DNA of 64,000 nucleotides from Bermanella marisrubri. GTDB lineage: Bacteria; Pseudomonadota; Gammaproteobacteria; Pseudomonadales; Oceanobacteraceae. Below are positions 39,333 to 48,827 of this stretch, piece by piece (within the stretch, counting starts at the first letter, position 1; the number at the start of each line of letters is the position of its first letter). The stretch lies in assembly GCF_012295615.1 (NCBI RefSeq), contig NZ_CP051183.1, forward strand, positions 558,501-622,500. Reading direction: 5' to 3'. A model generated the notes under the pieces. It did not search any database. It saw only the letters and a program-made list of their open reading frames with translations, and was not told where the DNA came from. Both the position numbers and the translations under genes were made by a program.

Positions 39333-39363
39333 CAATGGTCAAATAGACCAGAAGCAATGACCA
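39333..39363. promoter_or_regulatory. Candidate operator between ACAD and AraC genes
   Basis: CAATGGTC and CAATGACC half-sites flank TGGTC-AAATA-GACCA, a perfect 5-5-5 palindrome at 39336-39350. The arrangement of repeated and inverted TGGTC motifs in the divergent gap suggests binding by the neighbouring regulator. Confidence 0.45.
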
Positions 39364-39374
39364 AAAAGCGCCAG

Positions 39375-40391
39375 TTAAGCTGGCTGGGCTTGTTCAGATC
39401 GATAATCACCGGGTGTCATGCCAGTCCATTTCTTAAACGCTCGATGGAAGGTGCTAGGCTCGGTGAAACCAACCTTGAGAGCGATCTCGTTAATGCTAAT
39501 GTTAGGGTCGCCCAAATAATAGATGGCCATATCTCTGCGCACCTGATCTTTGATGGCCTGGAATGAGGTGTTCTCTTCTTTTAAGCGACGACGTAGGGTT
39601 TGAGTCGAAGTATTGAGCTTATGGGCCACGGTCTCAAAGTCGGGCAATTCACTGTCATCCATATTGCCCTGCAAAATTCGACGAATCTGGGCGTTAATAC
39701 TGGTGGTATTGTTCGGTTTAACCAAAAACACGTAGGGTGCTTCTTTTAATAACTCGGGCAGATCATTGCGTGTCCTCACAATGGGTAAATCTAGATAGCT
39801 AGACTTGAAGTGCAGTGCAGTTTGCGGGCGCTGAAACAAGCGTTCGCCATAAAAGAATAAGCGATACTCGTCACTGTGTTCTGGTTTAGCGTAATTGAAC
39901 TCGGCCAACTCAATAGGAATACGCTTGCCCGTCAACCAGCAGGCAAGGCGATGCCAAAGCACTAATTGAAATTCGGTTAAATAGTGGTGTTCGTCTAGGC
40001 AGGGGCGTTTTTCAACGGCTCTGAGCATGCCGCCATATTGAGAATCGGCGTATTGGGTTTCCAATGCCATATCGAATAGCCCATAAAACTGGGTGCCCAG
40101 TAGCAACGCCTCTCGCAGTGTGGAGCAAGGCACAATCAGCTGGCATAGGGTTTCAAAGCTGCCCCGTGGGCTGGGTTTATCGTCTAGGCCTAAAAATTCG
40201 TCATTGAGCTCGGATACTAGAATTCGAAGCAACTTGGCCATTTTGTCGGGAAAGATGCGGGCCTTGGGTTCATTGAGAATATCGGGTGTTATATCTGCGC
40301 GACGCAGGATGTCATGGACATCTAATCCTTGCCTCTTGGCACCAGCGATGGCGCAGCTGACGTAGTGGCTAGCAATGGTCGAGGTTCTCAT
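39375..40391 (-). CDS. AraC-family transcription regulator
   Basis: 338 residues: N-terminal arabinose-binding-like domain (about 15-210; VPCSTLREALLLGTQFYGLF) and C-terminal double helix-turn-helix (KLNTSTQTLRRRLKEENTSFQAIK and EIALKVGFTEPSTFHRAFKKW). The type is close to OruR/AraC regulators of catabolic genes. Located next to an LCAD-type dehydrogenase and a CaiB/BaiF gene, which are its probable targets. Confidence 0.93.
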   Translation of the reverse strand: MRTSTIASHYVSCAIAGAKRQGLDVHDILRRADITPDILNEPKARIFPDKMAKLLRILVSELNDEFLGLDDKPSPRGSFETLCQLIVPCSTLREALLLGTQFYGLFDMALETQYADSQYGGMLRAVEKRPCLDEHHYLTEFQLVLWHRLACWLTGKRIPIELAEFNYAKPEHSDEYRLFFYGERLFQRPQTALHFKSSYLDLPIVRTRNDLPELLKEAPYVFLVKPNNTTSINAQIRRILQGNMDDSELPDFETVAHKLNTSTQTLRRRLKEENTSFQAIKDQVRRDMAIYYLGDPNISINEIALKVGFTEPSTFHRAFKKWTGMTPGDYRSEQAQPA

Positions 40392-40587
40392 GAAAGACTG
40401 AATCCCAATTCACGTAATGCAACATCATAACCTATTGGGCAATCTGCGCAATATGGGATTTGGAACATAATAGTCTGATGTATGCTATTCAGTCTTTGGG
40501 GAAAGCTGGAGTAATTGGCCAACCAATTTGAACGATGTAGAAATAGAGTGCTTAGTTCGGCTTTGCTACCATGATTCAAAAATAATA

Positions 40588-41754
40588 ATGGATTTCCCCA
40601 TGCTTGAAGGCCTTAAAATTTTAGATTTCTCGACTTTGCTGCCGGGTCCGTATGCCAGCTTAATGTTAGCGGACATGGGAGCAGAAGTATTGCGTATTGA
40701 GAGCCCTACACGTCCTGATTTAGTAAGAGCCCTGCCACCAAAAGATAGCAGCGGACAAAGTGCTGCCCATAGCTACTTAAACCGTAATAAAAAAGCCATC
40801 GCGTTGGATCTGAAAAAACCACAAGCAAAAGGCATTATCGAAGCCCTATTGCAAGAATACGATATTGTCATTGAACAGTTTCGTCCTGGTGTAATGGCAC
40901 GACTAGGATTGGATTACGATAGCCTTAAAGTAATCAATCCAAACATTATTTATTGTTCTATCACGGGATATGGACAAACTGGTGATTTGAAAGATCGTGC
41001 TGGTCATGACATCAATTACCTTGCTTTATCCGGTATTGCAGATTACAGCCGTCGCAAGGGGGAGAAGCCTGTTCCTCAAGGTGTGCAAATTGCTGATATT
41101 GCTGGTGGCTCACATCATGCCGTCATGGGAATTCTGGCTGCGGTTTATGAGCGAACTCAAACCGGTGCGGGTCGTCACCTAGATATCAGTATGACGGACT
41201 GCGCATTCAGTATGAACGCTATGTTTGCATCCGGTTATTTAGGCGGTGGCATTGAACCTAAAGCTGAAAGCACAATGTTAAATGGTGGCAGTTTTTACGA
41301 CTACTATGAGACGCATGATGGGCGCTATATGTCTGTAGGGTCGCTGGAGCCACCTTTTTTAATGCAATTGTGCCAAGCGCTAGAGTTACCAGATGTCTTG
41401 GCAAAAGCCGGTAGTCAAAAACCTGAGGATGTGGCCTTTGTTAAAGGGAAAATATCTGATGCATTCAAATCAGAAAGCTTTGAGCATTGGTGTGAGGTGT
41501 TTGCCAAGTTGGATTGTTGTGTTGAACCTGTTTTAACCTTTGCTGAGGCAGCTCAACAGAGCCACGCTAAAGATCGAGGTTGGGTTACGGCAAGCGAAGA
41601 TGGTATTGAACAGTTGAGCAATCCAATTTTACATGATCATGACATTCAGCATACTGGCGGAAAGATTGGAGCTGATACAGAGTTGACGTTGAAATCTCTA
41701 GGCTTTGATCAAGAATCCATCAACGTATTAAAGTCCGAAAAGGTCATTGCATAA
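40588..41754 (+). CDS. CaiB/BaiF family protein, alpha-methylacyl-CoA racemase-like
   Basis: Family III CoA-transferase fold. 389 residues from the ATG at 40588 (or 385 from 40600, MLEGLKILDFSTLLPGPYASL). Residues corresponding to the AMACR catalytic pair are visible: His in RAGHDINYLALSG and Asp in QIADIAGGSHHA. This suggests epimerisation of 2-methylacyl-CoA rather than CoA transfer, and it fits with the nearby LCAD-type dehydrogenase: both act in methyl-branched acyl-CoA degradation (inference). Confidence 0.9.
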   Translation: MDFPMLEGLKILDFSTLLPGPYASLMLADMGAEVLRIESPTRPDLVRALPPKDSSGQSAAHSYLNRNKKAIALDLKKPQAKGIIEALLQEYDIVIEQFRPGVMARLGLDYDSLKVINPNIIYCSITGYGQTGDLKDRAGHDINYLALSGIADYSRRKGEKPVPQGVQIADIAGGSHHAVMGILAAVYERTQTGAGRHLDISMTDCAFSMNAMFASGYLGGGIEPKAESTMLNGGSFYDYYETHDGRYMSVGSLEPPFLMQLCQALELPDVLAKAGSQKPEDVAFVKGKISDAFKSESFEHWCEVFAKLDCCVEPVLTFAEAAQQSHAKDRGWVTASEDGIEQLSNPILHDHDIQHTGGKIGADTELTLKSLGFDQESINVLKSEKVIA

Positions 41755-41811
41755 ATCTTCATAATAGCAATGACTAATGATGCGATATTCTAAGTGTATA
41801 TAAGACGATCT

Positions 41812-43788
41812 TCATAGATGATCGAGTCTAGAAATCGTCTCTTTTAAATCTCGATAGCGAAGCTGTTCGCATAAGCCGAAACCGTCTAATTGTTTGACTT
41901 TATGTTGAGTAAAAAGCGGTGTCGTCATACCTGCTAAAAACCGGCAGACAGTATCGACACTGGTGTCATTTAGTCCTTGTTCGTTCAGGTATTGCTTGAG
42001 CTCTGATACAGCATTGTTAATGTCACTATCCGTTGGCCGTTGAACAGGCTCGGAGTATTCAAGCTTGGCTATTTGACCGCGACACACTGAGCAATGTCCA
42101 CATTGCTGTGGCACATCTTGATGATCAAAATATCGAGCCAGCATCTGACTAAGACACTGATCTAATTCGAAAAAGCGTACTAACGCCGCAATACGTTTTA
42201 TTTCTTTTTGTTCTTTGTCTTTAAAGTAATTAAAAAGTGTCGTAACAAGCGCATCATCCTGCAAAGCTTGAGTATTAATATGATAGACCTCCGTCATTTG
42301 CTTGCTTTCTAATTGAATAAGTTGCTGGTCATGCAGGTATTCCAAGGCAGCCAATACTTTCGCCCGTTCTAGTTGCTCGCTTTGAAAACAAGCATGCAAG
42401 TCTGGTACGGCCCAAGTTCGATTGAACTTCGTCTGATTGAAGATACTTTTCAACACCTGCTGGCGACGCTCATCAAAGCGTTGAAGTATATTGGCTTGCT
42501 CTTCAAGCAGCTTAAATCGATATTCAGCGTAGTAGCTGTACGCAGGTTCTATGGCGCCCAGTATCTCCAATTGAACGAGTAAGGTCTTTAGTGGTAATGC
42601 ACGAATATCACAAAGCTTAGAAAGTGCTAAGGTTTGCATTTCCCACTGGCTGCCGTTGGCGGCATCGAGTATGTGTTGGATCAGAGTTTGAATATTAGAT
42701 CGCTCAGGTGTATCTCCATAAACAAAATTCTCAACCGTATTGAGGCCATCGAGATTGGCCAATGTAATACAGTTTGATGGCTGCCCATCACGTCCAGCGC
42801 GGCCGATTTCTTGACTGTAATTTTCAATGGATTTAGGTAAGTCATAGTGAATCACAAAGCGAATATTGCTTTTATCAATGCCCATACCAAAGGCAATCGT
42901 TGCCACAATGACTTGTACCTTATCTTGCATAAAATCGTTCTGGATGGCTTGGCGCTTTTCGCTATCAAAACCGGCATGGTAGGCCGTCGCTGATATTCCG
43001 CATTGTTGCAAATACGAGGCAACGGTTTCTGCACTGTGCTGCAAAGTCACGTAGACAATACCGGAACCATGTTGCTGTCTTATTTGATTGACGAGAGTGG
43101 GAAGTTTTTCAGCTTGTTTTACGGGCAATACAGATAGGTCCAGATTCGGTCGATAGAATCCTGTTTGCACAATATGTTCAGGCTGGATATCAAACTTTTC
43201 AGCCATATCGCGCTTTACCGCTTTGGTTGCGGTGGCGGTAAGCAATAGCGTTAACGGAATATTCAGATCTTTACGGTAGCTGGGCAGTTTTAAATAATCG
43301 GGGCGGAAGTTATGCCCCCATTCGGAAATACAGTGAGCTTCATCCACTACCAGCATGGAAATAGGTACAGTTTGAATGAACTGGCGAAAGCGTTCATTTT
43401 TAAAGCGCTCCACACTGATCATAAGAATCTTGATCGAACCATTGCGCACGTCTTGCATCACTTGGCGATATTCATCCTGACTCAAACTAGAATCTAAACT
43501 GGCTGCAGCAATATTTTTCTGTTTAAGAAATTCCACTTGGTCTTTCATTAAAGCCAGTAGGGGAGAGACTACTAGTGTGAGGTTTGGCAATTGCAGCGCG
43601 GTGAATTGATAGCACAGAGATTTGCCAGATCCGGTCGGAAAGATTGCCAACGAGCTATGGCCGTTAAGTAGTTGATTAATGGTTTGCGCTTGCCCAGGGC
43701 GAAACTCATTAAAGCCAAAGTTGGCTTGTAGTTTCCCATGCAATTGAGAATTGAACTGCGTATTTTGCTGTGAGTCTAGAGAATCCAT
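41812..43788 (-). CDS. RecQ-family ATP-dependent DNA helicase
   Basis: 658 residues from ATG 43788 (a TTG lies 9 bases upstream). Superfamily 2 motifs: Walker A FPTGSGKSLCYQ, DEAH box VVDEAHCISEWGH, TATAT (TLLLTATATKA), GIVYVTLQ, VATIAFGMGID and motif VI QEIGRAGRDGQPS. The zinc-binding Cys cluster is late (CGHCSVCRG near residue 570), after a winged-helix-like region, and there is a C-terminal extension rather than an obvious HRDC. This differs from canonical RecQ order, so it is a RecQ paralogue rather than RecQ itself. Confidence 0.88.
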   Translation of the reverse strand: MDSLDSQQNTQFNSQLHGKLQANFGFNEFRPGQAQTINQLLNGHSSLAIFPTGSGKSLCYQFTALQLPNLTLVVSPLLALMKDQVEFLKQKNIAAASLDSSLSQDEYRQVMQDVRNGSIKILMISVERFKNERFRQFIQTVPISMLVVDEAHCISEWGHNFRPDYLKLPSYRKDLNIPLTLLLTATATKAVKRDMAEKFDIQPEHIVQTGFYRPNLDLSVLPVKQAEKLPTLVNQIRQQHGSGIVYVTLQHSAETVASYLQQCGISATAYHAGFDSEKRQAIQNDFMQDKVQVIVATIAFGMGIDKSNIRFVIHYDLPKSIENYSQEIGRAGRDGQPSNCITLANLDGLNTVENFVYGDTPERSNIQTLIQHILDAANGSQWEMQTLALSKLCDIRALPLKTLLVQLEILGAIEPAYSYYAEYRFKLLEEQANILQRFDERRQQVLKSIFNQTKFNRTWAVPDLHACFQSEQLERAKVLAALEYLHDQQLIQLESKQMTEVYHINTQALQDDALVTTLFNYFKDKEQKEIKRIAALVRFFELDQCLSQMLARYFDHQDVPQQCGHCSVCRGQIAKLEYSEPVQRPTDSDINNAVSELKQYLNEQGLNDTSVDTVCRFLAGMTTPLFTQHKVKQLDGFGLCEQLRYRDLKETISRLDHL

Positions 43789-43886
43789 AATGTCCAACGT
43801 GTAGCAAGCCGAGGCACTTACTATGCCAGCGCAGATGAGCTTTGCCTATGCCACAAAACGCTTAGGCTAACGGTATCGGAAGCAGC

Positions 43887-44345
43887 CTATTTTTTGTGTT
43901 GCTTGTATTTCGTCAGTATGCGATCCAACGCGTTAGCAAAGCGCTGCTTATCGTTGTTGTCCAATGGAGCAGGACCTTTCGATTGATGACCGCTGGCACG
44001 CATGGTATCCATGAAATCGCGCATACCCAGCATGGCTTTGATGTTTTCTTTGGTATAGCTTTCACCGCGTACGTTGATGGCCATGGCGCCTTTATCTAAT
44101 ACATCGTTTGCTAGTGGAATATCGGATGTGATCACCAAGTCTTGTTCGCTGCAGCGCTGCACGATTTCATCATCGGCAATATCAAAGCCGCTTTGCACTT
44201 GCACGCTTTTGATCAGCGGCGACTTTTGCACAGGTACATTATGGTTAGCGACAAAGGTAGCGGGAATCTCTGTGCGGATCGCGGCTTTGCAGATGATTTC
44301 ACGGATAGCCACAGGGCAGGCGTCGGCATCGACCCAGATGTTCAT
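43887..44345 (-). CDS. YaiI/YqxD family protein (DUF188)
   Basis: A small 152-residue conserved protein with [19 protein letters not shown] at the N-terminus (acidic pair and Cys), [17 protein letters not shown] and [21 protein letters not shown]. The DUF188/PIN-like fold suggests a nuclease-like function, unproven. It is downstream of the glycosyltransferase gene on the same strand only in the sense that both are minus; the spacing of 34 bases allows cotranscription. Confidence 0.93.
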   Translation of the reverse strand: MNIWVDADACPVAIREIICKAAIRTEIPATFVANHNVPVQKSPLIKSVQVQSGFDIADDEIVQRCSEQDLVITSDIPLANDVLDKGAMAINVRGESYTKENIKAMLGMRDFMDTMRASGHQSKGPAPLDNNDKQRFANALDRILTKYKQHKK

Positions 44346-44379
44346 ACTTCAGATACCAATTTAGATACTATTAAACCAA

Positions 44380-45471
44380 TTATGCCGAAATTGCTCGGGA
44401 AGTGTTAGCTGTGTCGACGGTATCAGATAATATGGGAGGATTGGGTGGCAGGTATTGTGCGGACCAAAGCGACCGAGCCAGGTCTTGCACGTCGTGCCAC
44501 TGACCATTGAGGATCCATTCACTCAAGGCTTTTGCCACATCAGGCCAGGGTTTGGCTGACCCTGTTTTTTCGTTGTCTAACCATGATGTGATGGCTTGAG
44601 GTTCTAACGTCTCTAAAATAGATCCCAATTCCAGCTGCTCAAGAGCGAGGGCGTTAGAGGCTTGCTCCATTTGGCCACTAAGTGGTTTGGTTAAAATAGG
44701 CAGGCCTAAATGAATACATTCGCTGTTCAGTTCAAATCCTGAATTACAGATAACCCCTTCGGCGGCCATCAAGTCTTGCTTAAAGCCATGCACACAAGCG
44801 GTTTTTTGTTCTACGTTGCCTCGGCTTTGCGGTTTTAGCTCACTGCTGTATTGAATAAATTGATGGTCTTTAATCTGATTCAATATAGCTAGGACCTTTT
44901 GCTGATCTTCAAATGGTAAATAGACTAAATACTTACCGCTTTTTTCTTTCGGTTTGAGCGTCGAGTCAATAATGGGCGGTAGCACATTATATTCATACGG
45001 GAACCAATGCTGGCCGACAGCAAAATCAGCGGGTGCAAAATGCTGCATGATTTTTCGACTTAACCAGTTATCGCCAGCGACTGGTGTGTTTTCGCTAAAC
45101 GCATATTGGTGGCCACAACCTAAAACCGGTACGCCTTTTAATTTACCTGCCCAAGCACTGACGGGCTCAAAATCACTGATGATTAAATCGAATTGCTGTA
45201 CAGGCAGGGTGGCAACATCTTTCATAAACTGAGCGAGCTGGTTTTGGCGATAGGTTTGCCAGTAATTCAACTGACCTGCTTGGCTAACAAAGCTTAAACC
45301 AGGGCGATACCAAAAATCGCCAAATACTTCCATTTCGAAAAAATGTTCCCGAGGCCGACCTGTTAACATATAGGTCATATCCGCAGTGCTTTTATTTAGG
45401 TGGTGAGCCAAATGTCTAGCGCGTGATATGTGCCCGTTTCCAGTACCCTGTATTGCGTACAGTATCTTCAT
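44380..45471 (-). CDS. MJ1255/VC2487-type glycosyltransferase
   Basis: Predicted GT-B fold transferase. The ATG at 45471 starts MKILYAIQGTGNGHISRARH, the nucleotide-sugar glycine loop of this family; the longer frame to 45636 is a read-back into the PAP2 gene. 363 residues. The C-terminal donor site block ICNSGFELNSECIHLGLPIL (Glu and His) is visible. Start and PAP2 stop overlap as ATGA, indicating translational coupling. The pair may glycosylate or remodel a lipid; substrate unknown. Confidence 0.85.
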   Translation of the reverse strand: MKILYAIQGTGNGHISRARHLAHHLNKSTADMTYMLTGRPREHFFEMEVFGDFWYRPGLSFVSQAGQLNYWQTYRQNQLAQFMKDVATLPVQQFDLIISDFEPVSAWAGKLKGVPVLGCGHQYAFSENTPVAGDNWLSRKIMQHFAPADFAVGQHWFPYEYNVLPPIIDSTLKPKEKSGKYLVYLPFEDQQKVLAILNQIKDHQFIQYSSELKPQSRGNVEQKTACVHGFKQDLMAAEGVICNSGFELNSECIHLGLPILTKPLSGQMEQASNALALEQLELGSILETLEPQAITSWLDNEKTGSAKPWPDVAKALSEWILNGQWHDVQDLARSLWSAQYLPPNPPILSDTVDTANTSRAISA

Positions 45472-45998
45472 AGGGCAATGGTTCCTGTGTCGACAAGATA
45501 GGCAATGCTGCTGCCTAAACAAGCGCCGGCAAGAATATCCGAGGGGAAATGCACGCCCAGCATGACTCGAGAGAATCCCACTAAACTTGCCCATATGTAA
45601 ATCGGCCAAGCGACAGCGCCAAACTGAGATACACATAAACCAGCCAATAAGAATGCCGCCATAGTATGACCGGATGGAAAGCTAAACTGGTCGGAAGCAC
45701 GAATTATACTTGTGAAATCGGGTACGACTTCAGGGGGACGACGACGCTTAAGTATGTTCTTTAATACAAAATAAAGCGGACGCTCGATAGCAAAAGCTGT
45801 TAATACTAATAGTATGAACTGATGGGCGAGTATAGGAGCTACTAAGAATAAACTTAGCGGTAAGATTATCTGCGTATAGCCGTCGCCTGACCGTGAAATC
45901 ATTCGAATCAGCCGCATGAAAAGCGGGTATACACGGTAACGACCGCACCATAAAAGCATACGAAGATCGTATGCATATAATCCACTGAGCATCTTCAT
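45468..45998 (-). CDS. PAP2-family membrane phosphatase
   Basis: 176 residues with several membrane helices and the three phosphatase motifs: KNILKRRRPPEV (K-x6-RP), FSFPSGHTMAAF (P-S-G-H) and SRVMLGVHFPSDILAG (S-R-x5-H-x3-D). A lipid or undecaprenyl-pyrophosphate-type phosphatase is likely. Coupled by an ATGA overlap to the downstream glycosyltransferase. Start is 45998 or 45992. Confidence 0.92.
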   Translation of the reverse strand: MKMLSGLYAYDLRMLLWCGRYRVYPLFMRLIRMISRSGDGYTQIILPLSLFLVAPILAHQFILLVLTAFAIERPLYFVLKNILKRRRPPEVVPDFTSIIRASDQFSFPSGHTMAAFLLAGLCVSQFGAVAWPIYIWASLVGFSRVMLGVHFPSDILAGACLGSSIAYLVDTGTIAL

Positions 45999-46249
45999 AA
46001 CAATAAAGGTAGTCAGTGATTATGACATATCTATTGCAAGTCGATGATGATTGAATGACAACAAAAGTTTTACGCAATCGTAGAATGTTTCATTAAAGTG
46101 ACAAAATCAGGATGTAATTTGGTGTGCTTTTATTCAATATAGCTGTTCGTTTGGGTCATTTGGAGATTCCAATTGACTACCCAAAAGAGTGTGCGAGATA
46201 AGAATAAGAAATTGGCCTAACCAATACTCGAATGCTTTAGGAAAGTGAT

Positions 46250-47425
46250 ATGAAGTTTCTTCTCACATCGATCATCATATGTATGGTCTCACAATCAATA
46301 TCAGCCAGTAACCTAACTAGAATGGGAGTTGGCTTATATAGTGATTTGAGTGCCAAGTATTATTATGGTGCATTATACAGCACATATAACTCAACTAATG
46401 AGAATAAGCTTTTAGACAGTAAAAGCGATATGCGCATGGAAATGCGATTCATCTCTGAAAAAGTGAGTCCTCGTCGATTTAATAAGCTCTTTAACGACAT
46501 GATTGCGATTAACAATCCAACTAAAACCATAAATCAATATACAGATGAAATTATAGATCTAACTCAGATCGTGCAAGATGATCTAATATATGGTGATCGA
46601 CTTGTGGTGGAACGTATTAATGGGGGAGTCACTTTTTTTATCAATAGTGTTCCAGTAATGACTACTGATAACTCTGAATTCTTGAATGTATTATTGCGAG
46701 GATGGATTGGCCTATTACCTCCCACACCTTCATACAAGAGAGATGTTTTGAGCGGAGATACCGGGCCTCATGTTTTGGCATATGAAACTTTAGATTGGGA
46801 TTCCTCTCGTAAAACCTTGGTTGAAAAATGGCAAACTCCTATACGTTCTCAATCATTAGAGGCTGAACAGCTACGTTTAGAAAAACAACAATTTGAAAAA
46901 GAACAAGAAGCCCTAACACTAGCGCGAATAGCAGTAGAAAAACTAGAAAAAAAAGCCAAGAGTCAGGCGCTTGACAAAGTTGAGAAACAACGAAAACTGG
47001 CCATGCAAAAGGAAAGAGAGCGCCAGCTTGAGAAAAAACGTGAGGAAAATGAACGTAAACGACGTCAGCGATTAGCTGCTTTGAAAGAAAAGCAAGAAGA
47101 AGAACGCCAACGTCTTAAAGAGATCCAACTTGCCGAAAATATATATTATAAGCAGGTACTACGTAAAGCCATGGATGCAGTTGTTTATCCAAGAAGGGCT
47201 TATGAGCGTGGTCAGGAAGGTTTGGTCAAAGTTCGTATCAATATCGATAAAGATGGCAATGTTAAAAACGCCGTAATGATCCAATCATCAAAGATCAATA
47301 TACTTGATGCAGCGGCTGTTATGTCTGCGAAAAAAGCGCAGCCGTATCCAAAGGTGCCTGTGTTGTTGGCTAACAATCAAACGGACTTTGAATTTACCAT
47401 TCCTTACCGATTTAAGACTCAGTGA
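46250..47425 (+). CDS. Exported protein with chalcone-isomerase-like and TonB_C domains
   Basis: Signal peptide (MKFLLTSIIICMVSQSISAS), then a region to about residue 165 resembling the periplasmic chalcone-isomerase-like family (GVGLYSDLSAKYYYGALYS, RFISEKVSPRRFNKLF). Residues about 200-290 are a Lys/Glu/Arg-rich coiled coil (EQEALTLARIAVEKLEKKA, EKKREENERKRRQRL). A TonB C-terminal domain follows (about 300-391: YPRRAYERGQEGLVKVRINID, LDAAAVMSAKKAQPYP). It lacks the usual TonB inner-membrane anchor and Pro-rich spacer; a TolA-like charged helix takes its place. Ribosome site AGGAAAG. Its natural terminator downstream has been split by an insertion sequence. Confidence 0.82.
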   Translation: MKFLLTSIIICMVSQSISASNLTRMGVGLYSDLSAKYYYGALYSTYNSTNENKLLDSKSDMRMEMRFISEKVSPRRFNKLFNDMIAINNPTKTINQYTDEIIDLTQIVQDDLIYGDRLVVERINGGVTFFINSVPVMTTDNSEFLNVLLRGWIGLLPPTPSYKRDVLSGDTGPHVLAYETLDWDSSRKTLVEKWQTPIRSQSLEAEQLRLEKQQFEKEQEALTLARIAVEKLEKKAKSQALDKVEKQRKLAMQKERERQLEKKREENERKRRQRLAALKEKQEEERQRLKEIQLAENIYYKQVLRKAMDAVVYPRRAYERGQEGLVKVRINIDKDGNVKNAVMIQSSKINILDAAAVMSAKKAQPYPKVPVLLANNQTDFEFTIPYRFKTQ

Positions 47426-47481
47426 TTGTTGACATAAAAAAGCCCGTATTGAACTGAACCCCATAAGTTGGACAGTTTGTT

Positions 47482-48330
47482 TTACGGGTTTAAGGTCTGA
47501 TTTCGGTAGTCTACCGGACTCAGGCCTTTTAGTTTTAGCTTAATTCTATAGCGATTGTAATAGCGAATATAACTTTTAATATCTCGTTCGAGTTCTTCTA
47601 GTGATTCAAACCGCTTTAAGTGATACATCTCGCTTTTTAGCGTACCGAAAAAGCTCTCCATCGCTGCATTGTCTAAACAATTCCCTTTTCTGGACATGCT
47701 TTGAGTAAGCCCACGCTCCGCTAGCTTTTCACGATAAGATACATGCTGATACTGCCAGCCTTGATCTGAATGCAAGAGAGGTGCTTGTTGGCCTGAGAGG
47801 CGTTTATATGCCTTTTGAAGCATATTCATCACTAACGGTAGGGTTGGTCTTTTCGCGACCTGATAAGACACTATTTCACCGTTATAAAGATCTATCACTG
47901 GTGATAGATAGAGCTTTTCCCCTTTAACGTTGAACTCTGTGACATCTGTTGCCCATTTTTCGTTTGGCTTGCTCGCCTTAAAATCTCGCTGGAGATGGTT
48001 CTGAGCTATACGCCCGATTTCTCCTTTATAAGATCGGTATTTCTTAACTCGTATTTTGGATTTCAAGCCCATGTCACGCATTAGTCGTAATACCTTTTTA
48101 TGGTTTACTCGATACCCTTTTCCATTCAAAGCCAAAGTAATCCTGCGATAGCCATAGCGTCCCTTATGTCTGTGATAGATACGCTTTATTTGACCTTCTA
48201 GCTTAGCTTTATCTATGTTTACCGCTTTGGGTTTATTGTGATAGTAAAACGTACTACGAGACAGTTTTGCTGCTTTTAATAACGCCGCTAACGGATACTT
48301 ATGCCTTAATCCTTGGATGGTGAGGGCTTT
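47482..48330 (-). CDS. IS150-type transposase OrfB (DDE integrase domain)
   Basis: Catalytic half of the transposase. No ATG start; the frame is open back to the end of orfA and overlaps it in the -1 frame, so it is made as an OrfAB fusion by programmed -1 frameshifting, probably at the A5G run (minus strand, 48327-48333). Residues of the DDE triad are visible: KWATDVTEFNV, LLHSDQGWQY and NAAMESFFGTLKSE (35 residues after the second Asp), together with an N-terminal HTH_21-type segment (RYGYRRITLALNGKGYRVN). A TTG at 48135 could give only a truncated product. About 281 residues. Confidence 0.93.
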   Translation of the reverse strand, partial: KALTIQGLRHKYPLAALLKAAKLSRSTFYYHNKPKAVNIDKAKLEGQIKRIYHRHKGRYGYRRITLALNGKGYRVNHKKVLRLMRDMGLKSKIRVKKYRSYKGEIGRIAQNHLQRDFKASKPNEKWATDVTEFNVKGEKLYLSPVIDLYNGEIVSYQVAKRPTLPLVMNMLQKAYKRLSGQQAPLLHSDQGWQYQHVSYREKLAERGLTQSMSRKGNCLDNAAMESFFGTLKSEMYHLKRFESLEELERDIKSYIRYYNRYRIKLKLKGLSPVDYRNQTLNP

Positions 48331-48827
48331 TTCTTGGCCACCCTTTCCTTTTTCTGGAGTAAGGCATCGTACTTTTTTAGAAAGGCATTCTCCGCGCGCA
48401 GGTACTCTAACTCTTTCATCAGCTCCTCACGAGTTAGACTACTATCGGGGTTATTAGCGGGTTTCTTGGGTGTCATGGGTAGTCTACCTTTAGGCTTGGA
48501 TGCTAATGCGTTAAAGCCTCCAGTTTGATACTGATGTCGCCACTTCGCAATAATACCGTGATTTCGTATATCGAAAATGGCTGCAGCTTGTTGGTGGGAC
48601 ACGTTATGAGAATAAACGTACTTCAAGACATCTAATTTGAAAGCAGCATTATAAACGGTGTACTTCTTTTCAAATGCAGCTAGCCCGTGCTGCTGGTAAT
48701 GTCTTACCCATTTCTTAAGCGACGAAAGGTCAATCTCTAGTTTGTCTGCAACACTCTTTAGTGATTCATTACTCTTAAGAAACTGCTGAATTGCTTTGAT
48801 CTTCTGCTCTTTACTGTATTTACTCAT
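48306..48827 (-). CDS. IS150-type OrfA (helix-turn-helix)
   Basis: Binds the IS ends and provides the N-terminal half of the transposase. 173 residues from the ATG at 48827, the same as IS150 OrfA; an upstream extension reaches into the terminal repeat and is not used. Two helix-turn-helix segments (SLKSVADKLEIDLSSLKKWV and SHQQAAAIFDIRNHGIIAKW) and a C-terminal leucine zipper-like helix (EELMKELEYLRAENAFLKKY) are visible. Confidence 0.93.
   Translation of the reverse strand: MSKYSKEQKIKAIQQFLKSNESLKSVADKLEIDLSSLKKWVRHYQQHGLAAFEKKYTVYNAAFKLDVLKYVYSHNVSHQQAAAIFDIRNHGIIAKWRHQYQTGGFNALASKPKGRLPMTPKKPANNPDSSLTREELMKELEYLRAENAFLKKYDALLQKKERVAKKKPSPSKD

Noticed and set aside
44380..45636. 418-residue start for the glycosyltransferase
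   Set aside because: The first 55 residues are read from the PAP2 coding region in another frame and are Cys-rich noise. The ATG at 45471 begins the conserved domain.
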